A model generated the notes under the pieces. That model did no database searches and was not told the DNA's origin. It was given only the letters and a program-made list of their open reading frames with translations. Both the position numbers and the translations under genes were made by a program. Shown here piece after piece: positions 33,517 through 43,032 of a DNA stretch of 64,000 nucleotides (within the stretch, counting starts at the first letter, position 1; each line of letters starts with the position of its first letter). The stretch comes from Pseudarthrobacter sp. BIM B-2242. Its GTDB lineage: Bacteria; Actinomycetota; Actinomycetes; Actinomycetales; Micrococcaceae. The stretch covers positions 2,666,001-2,730,000 of the forward strand of contig NZ_CP061721.1 of NCBI RefSeq assembly GCF_014764445.1. Reading direction: 5' to 3'.

Positions 33517-34497
33517 TTATCCGGTTGCTGCCATTTCTTCCGGTACGGCCACAAGGTCCAGTTCTTTGCCGTCCCTCAGCACCCGGACCGGCAGCGGCTG
33601 CCCGATCGCGTCGGCGAACAGCAGCTTCTGCAGGCTTTCCGCGTTGCTGACGGGGCGGCTTCCTGCTGTCAGGATGAAGTCGCCCGCCTGCAGGCCGGCG
33701 CGGTCTGCGGGCGATCCGGCCAGCACCTCCACTACGCGGAGTCCGTCCCGCTGTCCGGTCCGGATCACTGCGCTGGCGCTGAGCCTGCTCGGGGTGCTGA
33801 CAACACCGAGGTAGGCCCGCCTGACGCGGCCGTCCTTCAACAGCGCCGAAATGATCCGCCGGGTGGTGGTGTTGATGGGTACCGCCAGTCCCAGCCCGGC
33901 GCCGGCCACAGCGGTGTTGATCCCCACGATCCTTCCGTGCGAATCGGCGAGGGCCCCGCCGGAGCTTCCGGAATTGAGGGCCGCATCGGTCTGGATGACG
34001 TCCTCAATCACGCGCCGGTTGCTGCCCTGCCACACAGGAATGGCGCGGCCCAGGCCGCTGACCACTCCGGCTGTGACTGATCCGGCCAGCCCGAGGGGAT
34101 TGCCCACCGCGATGACCAGCTGTCCCACGCGCAGAGTTTCGGCGTCGCCGAACTGGGCCGGCGCTACTTTAGGTGCCCGGCCGCGGACCACGGCAAGATC
34201 GGACAGCGGATCCGTCCCCACCAGTTCAAGGTCGGTGCGGCTGCCATCGGCGAACGCGGCATGGCCCTGGCGCGTGCCTGCCACCACGTGCGAATTCGTG
34301 AGCAGGTAGCCGTCTTCGGTAAACAGCACCGCCGAGCCTGCGCCCACGCGGAACCGGCCGTTCCGCCCTTTCCCGGTCATTTCAATGGCCGCGACGTGCG
34401 GAGTAACTGTCTCAGCCACGCGCATGACTGTGGCCGAATACGCATCCAGCGCATCGTCGTCGGACTCTTCTGCATGGGCTTCGCGGGCCGGGTCCAT
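33517..34497 (-). CDS. S1C (HtrA-like) serine protease with PDZ domain
   Basis: From the ATG at 34497 this is a 326-residue protein with a trypsin-like domain (about 40-215) carrying all three catalytic residues: His in TNSHVVAG, Asp in LSDLAVV and Ser in NSGSSGGAL. A PDZ domain (about 230-320; GSPADRAGLQAGDFIL) follows. HtrA enzymes normally have a signal peptide or membrane anchor; here the N-terminus is acidic (AEESDDDALDAYSA) and shows none. AGGAGG precedes the ATG with good spacing. The frame is open to 34698, but the added residues are Arg/Pro-rich and also lack a signal. Confidence 0.9.
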   Translation of the reverse strand: MDPAREAHAEESDDDALDAYSATVMRVAETVTPHVAAIEMTGKGRNGRFRVGAGSAVLFTEDGYLLTNSHVVAGTRQGHAAFADGSRTDLELVGTDPLSDLAVVRGRAPKVAPAQFGDAETLRVGQLVIAVGNPLGLAGSVTAGVVSGLGRAIPVWQGSNRRVIEDVIQTDAALNSGSSGGALADSHGRIVGINTAVAGAGLGLAVPINTTTRRIISALLKDGRVRRAYLGVVSTPSRLSASAVIRTGQRDGLRVVEVLAGSPADRAGLQAGDFILTAGSRPVSNAESLQKLLFADAIGQPLPVRVLRDGKELDLVAVPEEMAATG

Positions 34498-34693
34498 GGC
34501 GCACCTCCTGGCTGCCTGTGTTGACTCCGGCTTCCAGTCTTCAGCGCTGCGCCGGATACTATTGGGGACAACCACGACGTCACCGCGGGTAGTCCCGCGC
34601 CGGCTACGCCGTCGGTGAACAGGTTCCGGCTGTGCGGGCACGGCGGGGACGGGTTGGAGCTGTGGCCCTCGGCTGTTCCAAACAGCTTTTAAC

Positions 34694-34730
34694 GCCAAAA
34701 GACCCGGACGCAGGGTCCGGGTCTTTTGGC
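34694..34730 (-). terminator. Terminator downstream of ssrA
   Basis: A perfect 16-bp stem GCCAAAAGACCCGGAC with its complement closes a 5-base loop. It lies 25 bases past the tmRNA 3' end on the minus strand. The A/T-rich base of the stem makes it usable in both directions. Confidence 0.8.
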
Positions 34731-34754
34731 AATGTCTTGCGACATTTCAAAATG

Positions 34755-35120
34755 TGGAGATGGGGGGAATTGAACCCCCGTCCGATGTCGTGTTGTCAGG
34801 GCTTCTCCGGGCGCAGTTTGCGTCGGATTTTCTCGGCCCCGGCCATGCTGCAAACAGCTGGCCGATCCGGGCCCAGTCATCTAAGAGTCCCGCTCACCCC
34901 GATGACGGGGGTAAGCAGCAGTGGCTATCTAAATGACGCCAGGTTCCGGGGCAATAGCAACCTCGGGCTGACGGACTGTCTTACTGCTTAGGCAGCAAGA
35001 GCAAAGTCATCGCGTTTTGAATTGGCGATTATTTTTTTGCAGACAGCGTTTACGAGATAATTCTGCATCCTCGGCCCGCTTCACCTGTCGCGACTAACAT
35101 CGTCGAAACCGATCATCCCC
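34755..35120 (-). ncRNA. ssrA: Transfer-messenger RNA (tmRNA)
   Basis: On the minus strand the RNA begins GGGGATGATCGGTTTCGACG, the tmRNA 5' signature, and ends with the T-arm GGGGGTTCAATTCCCCCC and CATCTCCA. The ends pair as an acceptor stem (one G-U). The tag frame near 35000 reads ANSKRDDFALAA then TAA, with GCC as resume codon. The 3' CCA is not fully encoded. Two other tmRNA features fit: a length near 366 bases and smpB located about 100 bases upstream. TTGCAC and TAACAA with a 16-base spacer lie just upstream of the 5' end as a possible promoter. Confidence 0.93.
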
Positions 35121-35216
35121 GTATTTTGTTATCAAACCGGCTGAGCAGTGCAAGCACTTACCCTGCCGGACTACTAATCATAACGCATCCCTGCCGGAAA
35201 TCATTCCTTCGGGGCT

Positions 35217-35690
35217 CTACCTGCGGCGGTTGCGTTCCCGCATGGCGCGCTGGGCTTCGCGGGTGTCCTGCTGCTCGCGCAAGGTCTGGCGCTTATCGTA
35301 TTCGCGTTTACCGCGGGCGACGCCGATCTCCACCTTGGCGCGGCCGTCGACAAAGTACAGCTGGAGCGGAACGATGGTGAAGCCCGATTCCCTGATCTTG
35401 TGCGAGATCTTGGTGAGCTCCTCGCGGTGCAGCAGGAGCTTGCGGCGGCGGCGGGCGGCGTGGTTCGTCCAGCTTCCCTGGTTGTACTCCGGGATGTGGA
35501 TGCCCTCCATCCACAACTCGTCGTTGTAAAAGGTGCAGAAGCCGTCAACCATGGACGCGTGCCCCTCGCGAAGGGACTTCACCTCGGTGCCCATCAGGGC
35601 AATGCCGGCCTCGTAAGTGTCCAGCACGAGGTAGTCATGCCGGGCCTTGCGGTTGGTGGCCACCACTTTACGGCCACTTTCTTTGGGCAC
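35217..35690 (-). CDS. smpB: SsrA-binding protein SmpB
   Basis: The 157-residue protein matches SmpB throughout: NRKARHDYLVLDTYEAGIAL at the N-terminus, GTEVKSLREGHASMVDGF, KLLLHREEL and a C-terminal basic tail KREYDKRQTLREQQDTREAQR, read in parts, that enters the mRNA channel. It delivers tmRNA to stalled ribosomes. The gene lies directly upstream of ssrA on the same strand, so the two partners are encoded together. Confidence 0.96.
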   Translation of the reverse strand: MPKESGRKVVATNRKARHDYLVLDTYEAGIALMGTEVKSLREGHASMVDGFCTFYNDELWMEGIHIPEYNQGSWTNHAARRRRKLLLHREELTKISHKIRESGFTIVPLQLYFVDGRAKVEIGVARGKREYDKRQTLREQQDTREAQRAMRERNRRR

Positions 35691-35777
35691 GGTGGAACTC
35701 CTCAGTTCTTGGATCCTGGTTGGCTCCGGCCGGTCCGGCGCGGAGTCATACCAGTGTACGGCAGGCGGGGCCCGACG

Positions 35778-37220
35778 CTAGAGCAGACGCATCGGGTCAA
35801 CGGCAGCGCCGTTGAGCCAGGTTTCAAAGTGTGCGTGGCAGCCCGTGGAGTTGCCGGTGTTGCCTGAGTAGGCGATGAGCTGGCCCTGCGAGACCTGCTG
35901 GCCGTTGGAGACAACCACGCTGCTGTTGTGATAAACGATCGTGGTCAACGAGTTGCCCTGCACCACACCATGGGAGATCTTGACCCGCCAACCGCCGCCG
36001 TCTGCGGAACTCCAGCCTGAGGAGAAGACCTCGCCGGCTGCCGCGGCATATACCGGTGTTCCACAGGCTGCGCCAAAGTCGATACCAGTGTGGACGTAGC
36101 CACCCTGGCCGTAGAAATCGATAGTGCCCGGCGGCGTTGAACGCCAGCCAAAGCCGGAGGTGATGGGAACGTCACCGGAGAAAGGGTGCCGCAAGCCAAA
36201 GGCCGACGGCGATCCGGTCACCGGTGCGTACGGCGCCTGCGGTGGCGGGGCCTGCCCTTGCGCGGCGGCCCGGGCTGCCGCGGCCGCAGCAGCGGCCTCG
36301 GCAAGCCGGCGCTGCTCAGCTTCCCAGGCTTCACGGAGCCGGCGGTCACGTTCGGCGATCTCGTTGGCCACAGCGTTCTGGCTGGCCTCCACGGCAGCCA
36401 TTTGGCTCTGGATGCCGGGCTTTGCGGCCTGCAGTTCGGCGTCAAGGCGGGTGGTGTCGGCGATCAGCTGATCAACCTGTGCCTTCTTCGCTTCAGCTTC
36501 GTCCCGGGCTGCCTTTTCCCGTTCGAGGGCGGCGTCGGCTTTGGCCTTGAGTTCCTTGATCTCACCTTCGACGGCTTCAAGCCGTGCCTGGGAATTGACG
36601 TTGGTGGCACTTTGCTGGGACAGCTTGTCCATGGCGGCGTTCTGACTGCGCATGGCCTGGTCCGCGAGGTCCATTGTTTCCGTGAGGCTGCTGCCGGTGT
36701 TGGCACCGAAGAACAGTGTCAGGTTCGAGGGTACGCCGCCTGACTTATAGGCCTGGGTGGCGATCTGGCCGATCAGCTTTTTGGTGTCGGTGATCTTTTG
36801 CTTGTCGGCTTCGAGTTGCTGGGTGATTTTGGCTTTGTTCTGCTGCGCCAGATCAACCCGCGCTGTCAGGGCCTCTACTTCCTTGACCGCACTGGCCACG
36901 CGTCCCTGGGCTTCCAGGAGTGCTTGCTGTGCACCGGGAAGCTGGCCTTGGTAGATCACCAGGTCACCGGCTGCTTTCGCGATGCGGGAATCCACGAACT
37001 CAAGGGACTGCTGCACCCGCGCTGCCTCCGCTTCGAGGGCTGCGCGCTTGTCGTCGAGCTCATCGGCGTACGCTACCGGGGCGGACGCGCCCAGGCTTGC
37101 GGCCAGGACGAGCGCCAGGACGCAGCTGAGAACGCCGGTTCGGCGGCGTGCCGGTGTGAGCCGTGCAGATGCCGGTCTTTCGGCCCGGTGACGGGGCGCA
37201 GTTCGGTGCAGTACGTTCAT
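35778..37220 (-). CDS. Secreted M23 (LytM/EnvC-like) peptidase with coiled coils
   Basis: The 480-residue protein has an N-terminal signal peptide (LSCVLALVLAASLGASAPVAYA), a long coiled-coil region (about 55-310, including DELDDKRAALEAEAARVQQS) and a C-terminal M23 domain (about 360-480). The domain has HTGIDFGAACGTPV and HAHFE, so the zinc ligands look intact. It follows ftsE and ftsX in the same direction with 27 bases spacing. Coiled-coil M23 proteins act with FtsEX as peptidoglycan hydrolases or hydrolase activators (EnvC/PcsB-like), so this is the likely effector of septal wall splitting. I chose ATG 37220; 37244 is possible. Confidence 0.9.
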   Translation of the reverse strand: MNVLHRTAPRHRAERPASARLTPARRRTGVLSCVLALVLAASLGASAPVAYADELDDKRAALEAEAARVQQSLEFVDSRIAKAAGDLVIYQGQLPGAQQALLEAQGRVASAVKEVEALTARVDLAQQNKAKITQQLEADKQKITDTKKLIGQIATQAYKSGGVPSNLTLFFGANTGSSLTETMDLADQAMRSQNAAMDKLSQQSATNVNSQARLEAVEGEIKELKAKADAALEREKAARDEAEAKKAQVDQLIADTTRLDAELQAAKPGIQSQMAAVEASQNAVANEIAERDRRLREAWEAEQRRLAEAAAAAAAARAAAQGQAPPPQAPYAPVTGSPSAFGLRHPFSGDVPITSGFGWRSTPPGTIDFYGQGGYVHTGIDFGAACGTPVYAAAAGEVFSSGWSSADGGGWRVKISHGVVQGNSLTTIVYHNSSVVVSNGQQVSQGQLIAYSGNTGNSTGCHAHFETWLNGAAVDPMRLL

Positions 37221-37247
37221 GAGGATTCCTTGTTCGGTTTGCACAGC

Positions 37248-38162
37248 CTAGACCTTCAAATATCTGCGTAAGGTCAAGAGCGACGAAATTCCTGCCAAAG
37301 ATGCGCCAAGGATTAGCAAAGCAGGCGTCAGGATAAGCGTCTGGCCGGGCGAGATGAACGCCGTGTCCGGATACTGCTTGGAGAGATACTCGCCCAGGAA
37401 AAAGTGCGCCACGGCCCACAGGGTTCCCGAGGCCAGTGCCGCGCCGATCACAGCGGCGATTACGCCTTCGAGGATGAACGGCAGCTGGATGACCATCTTC
37501 GAAGCGCCCACCAGGCGCATGATGCCCGTCTCGCGGCGCCGGCTGAACGCCGACAACCGGATGGTGGTAGCGATCAGGAGGATGGCGCAGACGATCATGA
37601 CACCGGCGATGCTGACCGCCACGAGGGAGGCGGCGTTCATGGCAGAGAACAGCCGTTCCAGCAGCTGGCGCTGGTCGATGACCGTTTCGACGCCGGGCTG
37701 GGACGAGAATGTCTCGCTGATGATCTGGTACTTCTCCGGATCCTTCATGTTGATCCGGAAGGAGGCGGGAAGCTGGTCCGGCGTGACTGAATCGACGATG
37801 GGAGAGTTCGAGAATTGATCCTTGAAGTGGTTGTAGGCCTCTTCCTTGGACTCAAACTGGAAATCGTTCACATACTGGGCCACCGCGGGTGACTCCAGCA
37901 GGGACTGCAGGTTGTCCTGCTGCTCCGGGGTGACGGGCCCCGTGGCGCAGCCTGCCGCCGTCGAACCGTCACTGCAGAGGAAGATGGCGACCTGGACTTT
38001 GTCGTACCAGTACCCCTTCATCTGGTTGATCTGAAGTTGGAGCATGCCGGCAGCGCCAACAAACGTCAGGGACACGAAGGTGACCAGGATGACCGAAACC
38101 ACCATGGAGACGTTGCGGCGCAGGCCGCTGCCAATCTCCCCGAGGATAAACGCGAGCCTCAT
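37248..38162 (-). CDS. ftsX: Cell division protein FtsX
   Basis: The 304-residue membrane protein has one N-terminal hydrophobic segment (about 20-42), a large extracellular domain (about 45-175) and three C-terminal segments, the FtsX topology. [20 protein letters not shown] is the conserved cytoplasmic loop that contacts the ATPase. It transmits FtsE ATP hydrolysis to an extracellular hydrolase, most likely the M23 protein encoded next. The start overlaps the ftsE stop by 4 bases. Confidence 0.95.
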   Translation of the reverse strand: MRLAFILGEIGSGLRRNVSMVVSVILVTFVSLTFVGAAGMLQLQINQMKGYWYDKVQVAIFLCSDGSTAAGCATGPVTPEQQDNLQSLLESPAVAQYVNDFQFESKEEAYNHFKDQFSNSPIVDSVTPDQLPASFRINMKDPEKYQIISETFSSQPGVETVIDQRQLLERLFSAMNAASLVAVSIAGVMIVCAILLIATTIRLSAFSRRRETGIMRLVGASKMVIQLPFILEGVIAAVIGAALASGTLWAVAHFFLGEYLSKQYPDTAFISPGQTLILTPALLILGASLAGISSLLTLRRYLKV

Positions 38163-38950
38163 CGCTGTCCCTCCCCGGTGCCGGGCTGGCGGTCCCCCGG
38201 TGTGGGCGGTTCCTCGTCCCGGCCGCTGGCGTCCTTGAGCCGCCGGGACTGGCCGACGACCGGAATCATCGAGGTGTAGAGCGCCTTGGCTTCGTCGCGA
38301 ATGACGATGCCGTTCTTGAGTTCCACGACGCGTTTGCGCATCTCGTTGACGATGTCGTCGTCGTGCGTGGCCATGACCACAGTGGTGCCGTTCTGGTTGA
38401 TCTTGTCCAGCACGCCCATGATGCCCATCGAGGTGGTGGGGTCAAGGTTGCCGGTCGGTTCGTCGGCGAGGAGGATGCCGGGGCGGTTGACCACGGCGCG
38501 GGCAATGGCCACACGCTGCTGCTCGCCGCCGGAAAGTTCGTGCGGAAGCCGGTTTTCTTTGCCTTCCAGACCCACCGTCTTCAGTACTTCGGGCACTGTG
38601 TCACGGATGACGCTGCGGCTCTTACCGATGACCTGCATGGCAAAGGCAACGTTGGCGAACACATTCTTCTGCGGAAGGAGCCGGAAGTCCTGGAACACTA
38701 CGCCGATCCCGCGGCGCAGCCTGGGCACGCGCCAGCTGGAGATCTTGGCAACGTTCTGGCCCGCAACGTAGACGGCGCCCGAGGAGGCACGGTCTTCCTT
38801 GAGAACCAGGCGGAGGAACGTGGACTTTCCGGATCCGGAAGCGCCCACGAGAAAGGCGAATTCACCACGGTCAATTTCGAGGCTGATATCGTCCAGCGCC
38901 GGCCTGGCCGTCTGGTCATAGACCTTGGTGACATTTTCGAATCGGATCAT
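38159..38950 (-). CDS. ftsE: Cell division ATP-binding protein FtsE
   Basis: The 263-residue ABC ATPase begins [13 protein letters not shown], with Walker [10 protein letters not shown] (about 37-45), signature [14 protein letters not shown], Walker [12 protein letters not shown] and the H-loop MATHDDD. The C-terminal 35 residues are an extra charged, Pro-rich tail beyond the usual FtsE length of about 230. It powers FtsX at the division site. The ATG at 38950 is used because the domain starts there. Confidence 0.95.
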   Translation of the reverse strand: MIRFENVTKVYDQTARPALDDISLEIDRGEFAFLVGASGSGKSTFLRLVLKEDRASSGAVYVAGQNVAKISSWRVPRLRRGIGVVFQDFRLLPQKNVFANVAFAMQVIGKSRSVIRDTVPEVLKTVGLEGKENRLPHELSGGEQQRVAIARAVVNRPGILLADEPTGNLDPTTSMGIMGVLDKINQNGTTVVMATHDDDIVNEMRKRVVELKNGIVIRDEAKALYTSMIPVVGQSRRLKDASGRDEEPPTPGDRQPGTGEGQR

Positions 38951-39129
38951 GGCCCTAATTACCCTGCAGGGCACTACTGATGCAGCCCAGATCTGCAGCC
39001 GGCGCGCGGGCATTCGTGTGAGGGAATTTTGAGCCCCGGCTCCTCGACTATACGCAGTCTCTTAGCCGGGTTTCGGGGGTTGGAGGGGTGTGTCGCGGGA
39101 TCCCGCCGGACGGGCAGACTGCGGCGGTG

Positions 39130-40245
39130 TTATTTCGCCGCGTTGCGGTTGTCAGTGCGCCAACGAATCCCGGCATCGATGAAGTCGTCGATCTCGCCGT
39201 CGAACACGGCCGACGTGTTGCCGACTTCGTGTTCCGTGCGGAGGTCCTTGACCATCTGGTACGGGTTGAGGACGTAGGAGCGCATCTGGTCGCCCCAGGA
39301 GGCCTTGACATCGCCGGCGAAGGCCTTCTTTTCGGCGTCCTCCTGCTCCTTCTTCAGCAGGAGGAGGCGGGACTGCAGCACGCGCATGGCGGCGGCCCGG
39401 TTCTGAAGCTGCGATTTCTCGTTCTGCATGGACACTACGGTGCCGGTGGGGATGTGTGTGAGGCGCACGGCGGAGTCGGTGGTGTTAACTGACTGTCCGC
39501 CGGGGCCGGACGAGCGGAACACGTCAACGCGAATCTCGTTGTCGGGAATGTCGATGGAGTCCGTGGACTCGATGAGCGGGATGACCTCGACGGCGGCGAA
39601 GGACGTCTGGCGGCGGCCCTGGTTGTCGAAGGGGCTGATCCGCACCAGCCGGTGAGTTCCTGCTTCGACGCTCAGTGTGCCGAATGCGTACGGAGCCTTT
39701 ACCTCGAACGTTGCGGACTTCAGCCCCGCCTCTTCGGCGTAGGACGTGTCCATCACTGTGGTGGGGTAGCCGTGGCGTTCGGCCCAGCGAAGGTACATGC
39801 GCATCAGCATCTCGGCGAAGTCTGCGGCATCCACGCCGCCGGCTCCGGCTCGGATGGACACCACCGCCTCGCGTTCGTCGTACTCGCCGGAAAGCAGTGT
39901 GACCACTTCCAGCTCCTTCAGGGACTTCCGGATGGACTCCAGTTCCGCGGCCGCCTCGCCCATGGAGTCGGCGTCATCCTCATCCTGGCCGAGTTCCACC
40001 AGGACTTCGAGGTCGTCGATCCGTGACACCAGCTTGTTCAGCCGCTCCAGCTCGGACTGGCGGTGGGAGAGCCGGGAGGTGATCTTCTGGGCCGCAGCGG
40101 GGTCGTCCCACAGGTCCGGCTCGCCCGCGCGCTCGCTCAGTTCGGCGATGTCTTCCTTCAACGCCTCAACATCGCTGACGCGCTCGATGGAGTGGTACGT
40201 GGCGCGAAGGGCGCGGATTTCTGCGGAAAAATCAATATTGGCCAT
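39130..40245 (-). CDS. prfB: Peptide chain release factor 2
   Basis: The 371-residue RF2 has the GGQ loop ([20 protein letters not shown]) and recognises UGA and UAA stop codons. The coding frame runs uninterrupted from [20 protein letters not shown] to the stop, so the programmed +1 frameshift that controls prfB in many bacteria is absent here, as usual for high-GC actinobacteria. The gene lies upstream of ftsE in the same direction, about 180 bases away. Confidence 0.96.
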   Translation of the reverse strand: MANIDFSAEIRALRATYHSIERVSDVEALKEDIAELSERAGEPDLWDDPAAAQKITSRLSHRQSELERLNKLVSRIDDLEVLVELGQDEDDADSMGEAAAELESIRKSLKELEVVTLLSGEYDEREAVVSIRAGAGGVDAADFAEMLMRMYLRWAERHGYPTTVMDTSYAEEAGLKSATFEVKAPYAFGTLSVEAGTHRLVRISPFDNQGRRQTSFAAVEVIPLIESTDSIDIPDNEIRVDVFRSSGPGGQSVNTTDSAVRLTHIPTGTVVSMQNEKSQLQNRAAAMRVLQSRLLLLKKEQEDAEKKAFAGDVKASWGDQMRSYVLNPYQMVKDLRTEHEVGNTSAVFDGEIDDFIDAGIRWRTDNRNAAK

Positions 40246-40352
40246 GGTTGTTTAAGCCTACGCTATCCGGCCGGAGGCCCGGACTCGGGTTTGCCCAGTG
40301 GCCGCCGTCCAGCGTCCGCCAGTCAGCGGGCGCCGACAATAGGTGCGCCCGG

Positions 40353-40808
40353 TCAGCGGGTGAGCCTCGACCGTGCGGTGGACGCTGCTTCGATCCTGAT
40401 TCCGTCCGGCACCACGAAGTTCACCACGGGCGGGTGGACCACCGAGCTGAGAACCACCACTGCGGTTGATCCGTCCGGGCTGCCGGTGGCCCCAGTTACT
40501 GACAAGCCATCGAACCGGGCCGACGACGGGCTCCTCGCGACGAAGTCGGCCGCAACGTTGCGGACTCGCTCGGACCCCAGGACAGCGGAAGGACTCCCGC
40601 CCTCCCCCGCGACTTCCCCCAAGGTGTAGCTGTCAGCGGCCGCCAGCGAGGCGCCGTCGGCCAGCGACAACAGCCTCTTGTGCTCGAGGTAGACGCTGGA
40701 GATGCCGATGACCACCGTGACCACCAGCAGGGCAAGCAGCGCGAAGCCAATGATCATCACAGTCACCTGGCCTTCTTCTGAGGGCTGGCCGGGGCGTCCG
40801 GCCCTCAC
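40353..40808 (-). CDS. TadG-like/Flp pilus-assembly protein
   Basis: The 151-residue protein has an N-terminal tail GQPSEEGQVTVMIIGFALLA and one hydrophobic segment (about 15-38), followed by ADGASLAAADSYTLG, the Rv3654c/TadG-like pattern. The rest is predicted outside the membrane. It is the last gene of the Tad operon; its start overlaps the preceding stop by 4 bases. TadG-like proteins are minor pseudopilins or anchors. Confidence 0.78.
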   Translation of the reverse strand: MRAGRPGQPSEEGQVTVMIIGFALLALLVVTVVIGISSVYLEHKRLLSLADGASLAAADSYTLGEVAGEGGSPSAVLGSERVRNVAADFVARSPSSARFDGLSVTGATGSPDGSTAVVVLSSVVHPPVVNFVVPDGIRIEAASTARSRLTR

Positions 40809-41353
40809 CGAAACCTGCCTACCAGCTGCGTAGAGGACGCCTCAACTTCGCTGGCCCGCAGCGTGAAGTCTTCGTTAAAGGGGACGAACGGCAACTGAAT
40901 GGTCAGATTCACAGTGACGGTAATGGCCGTTCCCGCGGCTTGGCAGTCAGCAGGATCGCAGCGAGTAGAGACCCGGGCCGCGCTGGCGCCATGGCCGAAG
41001 TCGGCAAGCGCGATCAGGGTGGCTTGCTCGGCGGCTGCCTGGCCCGTCGCTGCATCCGGCTGGGCAACAAAAACCTTCGCAGCCTGATCAGCAGCGCCCA
41101 CCACCGCGAAGGATCCGCCCTGGATCTGGCCCACGGTGATGATGAAATACACAAGCGGGACCAACAGAAGCAGCGCCAGGAACGTGAATTCGACGACGGC
41201 GCTTCCTCGTTCCCGGTGCTCCGTTGCACGGCGGCCCGTTTCCTGGGGCTCCATGCAGAGGGCCTCGTGCAGCCGGTATTTGAGCCGGGCCCTGAGTCTG
41301 GGAGTGGCCCTCACGTAGCCGGTACTGAAGGTGTTATGGCTGTATGGCGGCAT
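40805..41353 (-). CDS. TadE-family pseudopilin (second copy)
   Basis: The TadE core is RGSAVVEFTFLALLLLVPLVYFI followed by an extracellular domain containing CDPADC. From the ATG at 41353, which has a strong GGAGG upstream inside the end of the preceding gene, the protein has 182 residues including a basic 40-residue lead. An ATG at 41254 would give a 149-residue form with the more usual short lead. TadE proteins are processed by a TadV-like peptidase and act as minor pilins. Confidence 0.78.
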   Translation of the reverse strand: MPPYSHNTFSTGYVRATPRLRARLKYRLHEALCMEPQETGRRATEHRERGSAVVEFTFLALLLLVPLVYFIITVGQIQGGSFAVVGAADQAAKVFVAQPDAATGQAAAEQATLIALADFGHGASAARVSTRCDPADCQAAGTAITVTVNLTIQLPFVPFNEDFTLRASEVEASSTQLVGRFR

Positions 41354-41717
41354 GGCCCTTCACCTCCAGTAAATCCCGTGGCCCGATGAGCCCGATAACG
41401 GGCATGGGTGACTTGATGGTTACTTCCAGCGTGCGCAGTCCCTGAAAAGTCACTTCGTTGGTGCTGATGTCCTGGGCGAACTCTGCGGTTAGAGCAGTCC
41501 CGATGAGTGCTGCGGCGCGTTCTTCCGCATCCGGGGCGCCCCGATCGGCCAGCGTTCCGTAGCGCGCGCCGGACGCTGCAGCATCAATGAGTGTATTGCG
41601 GACATGCAGGACCAGTGTGAGCTGGATGATGGCCAGGAAGAACATCGTGAGGAGTCCGCCCACGAGAACGAAGTCCACCACCGCAGAGCCTCGTTCTTCG
41701 CCGCGCCAACCCGGCAT
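41334..41717 (-). CDS. tadE: TadE-family pseudopilin (first copy)
   Basis: The 127-residue protein starts MPGWRGEERGSAVVDFVLVG, with the TadE motif RGSAVVDF in front of one hydrophobic segment (about 12-32) and an extracellular tail including SGARYGTLADRGAPDAEERA. The family forms minor pilins of tight-adherence pili. The end overlaps the next gene by 20 bases if that gene starts at 41353. The start follows the pilin-like gene by 3 bases. Confidence 0.83.
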   Translation of the reverse strand: MPGWRGEERGSAVVDFVLVGGLLTMFFLAIIQLTLVLHVRNTLIDAAASGARYGTLADRGAPDAEERAAALIGTALTAEFAQDISTNEVTFQGLRTLEVTIKSPMPVIGLIGPRDLLEVKGHAAIQP

Positions 41718-41720
41718 GCC

Positions 41721-42020
41721 CTAGCTTCCCACCTTGTCCATGGCCTGGTTGAACATCGTTTCGAGGGCCGGTCCGGCGAGCGCCAGCAATGCTGCAACGA
41801 GTACGGCCGACATCAGGGTAATCATCACCCAGCCGGGGACATCGCCTCGTTCCGGGTGATCCGCGACGCTTGTAGGGGCCGGTGCGTTACGGCCGTCCGG
41901 AAGAGGAGGTCCGGATCGCTTCCGTCCAATTCCTCTCGGTATGGCAGCGCTGGCACTGAACAGCAGCCCCGGCAGCACGATGAGGAGAAGCATGCCGCTC
42001 CAAGTTCCCAATTTTTTCAT
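41721..42020 (-). CDS. Flp-type pilin-like protein with long N-terminal extension
   Basis: The 99-residue protein ends with ERGDVPGWVMITLMSAVLVA and a hydrophobic helix, then FNQAMDKVGS, which resembles the short Flp-like pilins encoded in actinobacterial tad operons. Unlike them, it carries about 55 extra residues with a first hydrophobic segment (MLLLIVLPGLLFSASAA) before the pilin part. No later start codon is available in frame. It sits between tadC and tadE, where the pilin gene is expected. Confidence 0.68.
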   Translation of the reverse strand: MKKLGTWSGMLLLIVLPGLLFSASAAIPRGIGRKRSGPPLPDGRNAPAPTSVADHPERGDVPGWVMITLMSAVLVAALLALAGPALETMFNQAMDKVGS

Positions 42021-42090
42021 CTTTCAGTCCCATTCAGTGAGTGATGCGTATTGAATTGTTGGCTAGCTGACCGGTTAGGGATGCCCATGG

Positions 42091-43032
42091 CTACAGCCCC
42101 AGACTGATCGCCGCGATCCCGGGGAACACCGCGAAGACCACAGTCAGCGGAAGGACGCCGAAGACCAAAGGAACCATCATGGCGATTTCCTTCTTACCTG
42201 CCGATTCCATCAGGTCCCGTTTGGCAGTGTCCCGGACGTCCTGGGCTTGTGCCCTCAGGACGTCTGACAGGGGCGTTCCTCGTTCAACGGCCACGATAAT
42301 TCCGTCAACAAACCTGACCAGCGGGCCGAGGTCTGTCCGGGCCGAGAACTCCTGAAGGGCTTCCACCAAGGGCTTTCCAGCCCTGGTTTCAGCAAGGATT
42401 TTTGAAAACTCCTTGGCCAGTTCGCCGTTCGCGCTGCGGCAGACCCGGTCCAGCGCACCCGTGGCACTTTCGCCCGCGCCGACAGCCAGTGCCATCAGTT
42501 CTGCAAGGCTGGGAAACTCCGCCATCATGTGGGACTCCCGTTTGCTGATCTGGACGCCAAGCCAGAAGTCCCGGAAGAGAAAGCCTCCGAGGGCGCTGCC
42601 GAGAACCGCCACGACTGCGAGAAATGGACTGAATCGGCCGGCAGCCGCGCTCAGCATCACGAGCGCCAGCGAAAAGGTGAACCCCGCCGCCGACCAAAGC
42701 AGCTGCTCTGCCCGGAAATCCAAGGGTGATTTATTGATCCCCGCCTGCGCCAGCCTGCGGGTCAGTGCTTTTGACCCAAGGTTCAATCTGCCGAGGGCGG
42801 TGAGGCCGTCGTGAAGCAGCGGACGCACTATGCGTTCCAAGGGCCCGAATGGGGTGGCATTGTGCCCGCTGGCGCGTAACAGCCTGGATTCCAGGTTTTG
42901 CGATTTCAGCTGCGGTTCAATGCGTTCGATGAAAGTGAGGGGACGCATAAATGGCAACCGGACGAAGGTCAGCCACAGGCCAATGCCGAGGACGACGCCG
43001 CAAACAATCGCGGCTGCAGACATGCCGTTCAT
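42091..43032 (-). CDS. tadC: Tad secretion membrane protein TadC (type II secretion F domain)
   Basis: The 313-residue protein has a T2SSF domain in the C-terminal half (about 170-290; FPSLAELMALAVGAGESATGALDRV) with hydrophobic segments at both ends, as in TadC. The C-terminal part has KKEIAMMVPLVFGVLPLTVV. It forms the inner-membrane platform with TadB. The ATG at 43032 overlaps the tadB stop by 4 bases (ATGA). Confidence 0.88.
   Translation of the reverse strand: MNGMSAAAIVCGVVLGIGLWLTFVRLPFMRPLTFIERIEPQLKSQNLESRLLRASGHNATPFGPLERIVRPLLHDGLTALGRLNLGSKALTRRLAQAGINKSPLDFRAEQLLWSAAGFTFSLALVMLSAAAGRFSPFLAVVAVLGSALGGFLFRDFWLGVQISKRESHMMAEFPSLAELMALAVGAGESATGALDRVCRSANGELAKEFSKILAETRAGKPLVEALQEFSARTDLGPLVRFVDGIIVAVERGTPLSDVLRAQAQDVRDTAKRDLMESAGKKEIAMMVPLVFGVLPLTVVFAVFPGIAAISLGL

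Noticed and set aside
39130-40245. A programmed frameshift in prfB
   Set aside because: The frame is continuous from start to stop with no internal TGA.
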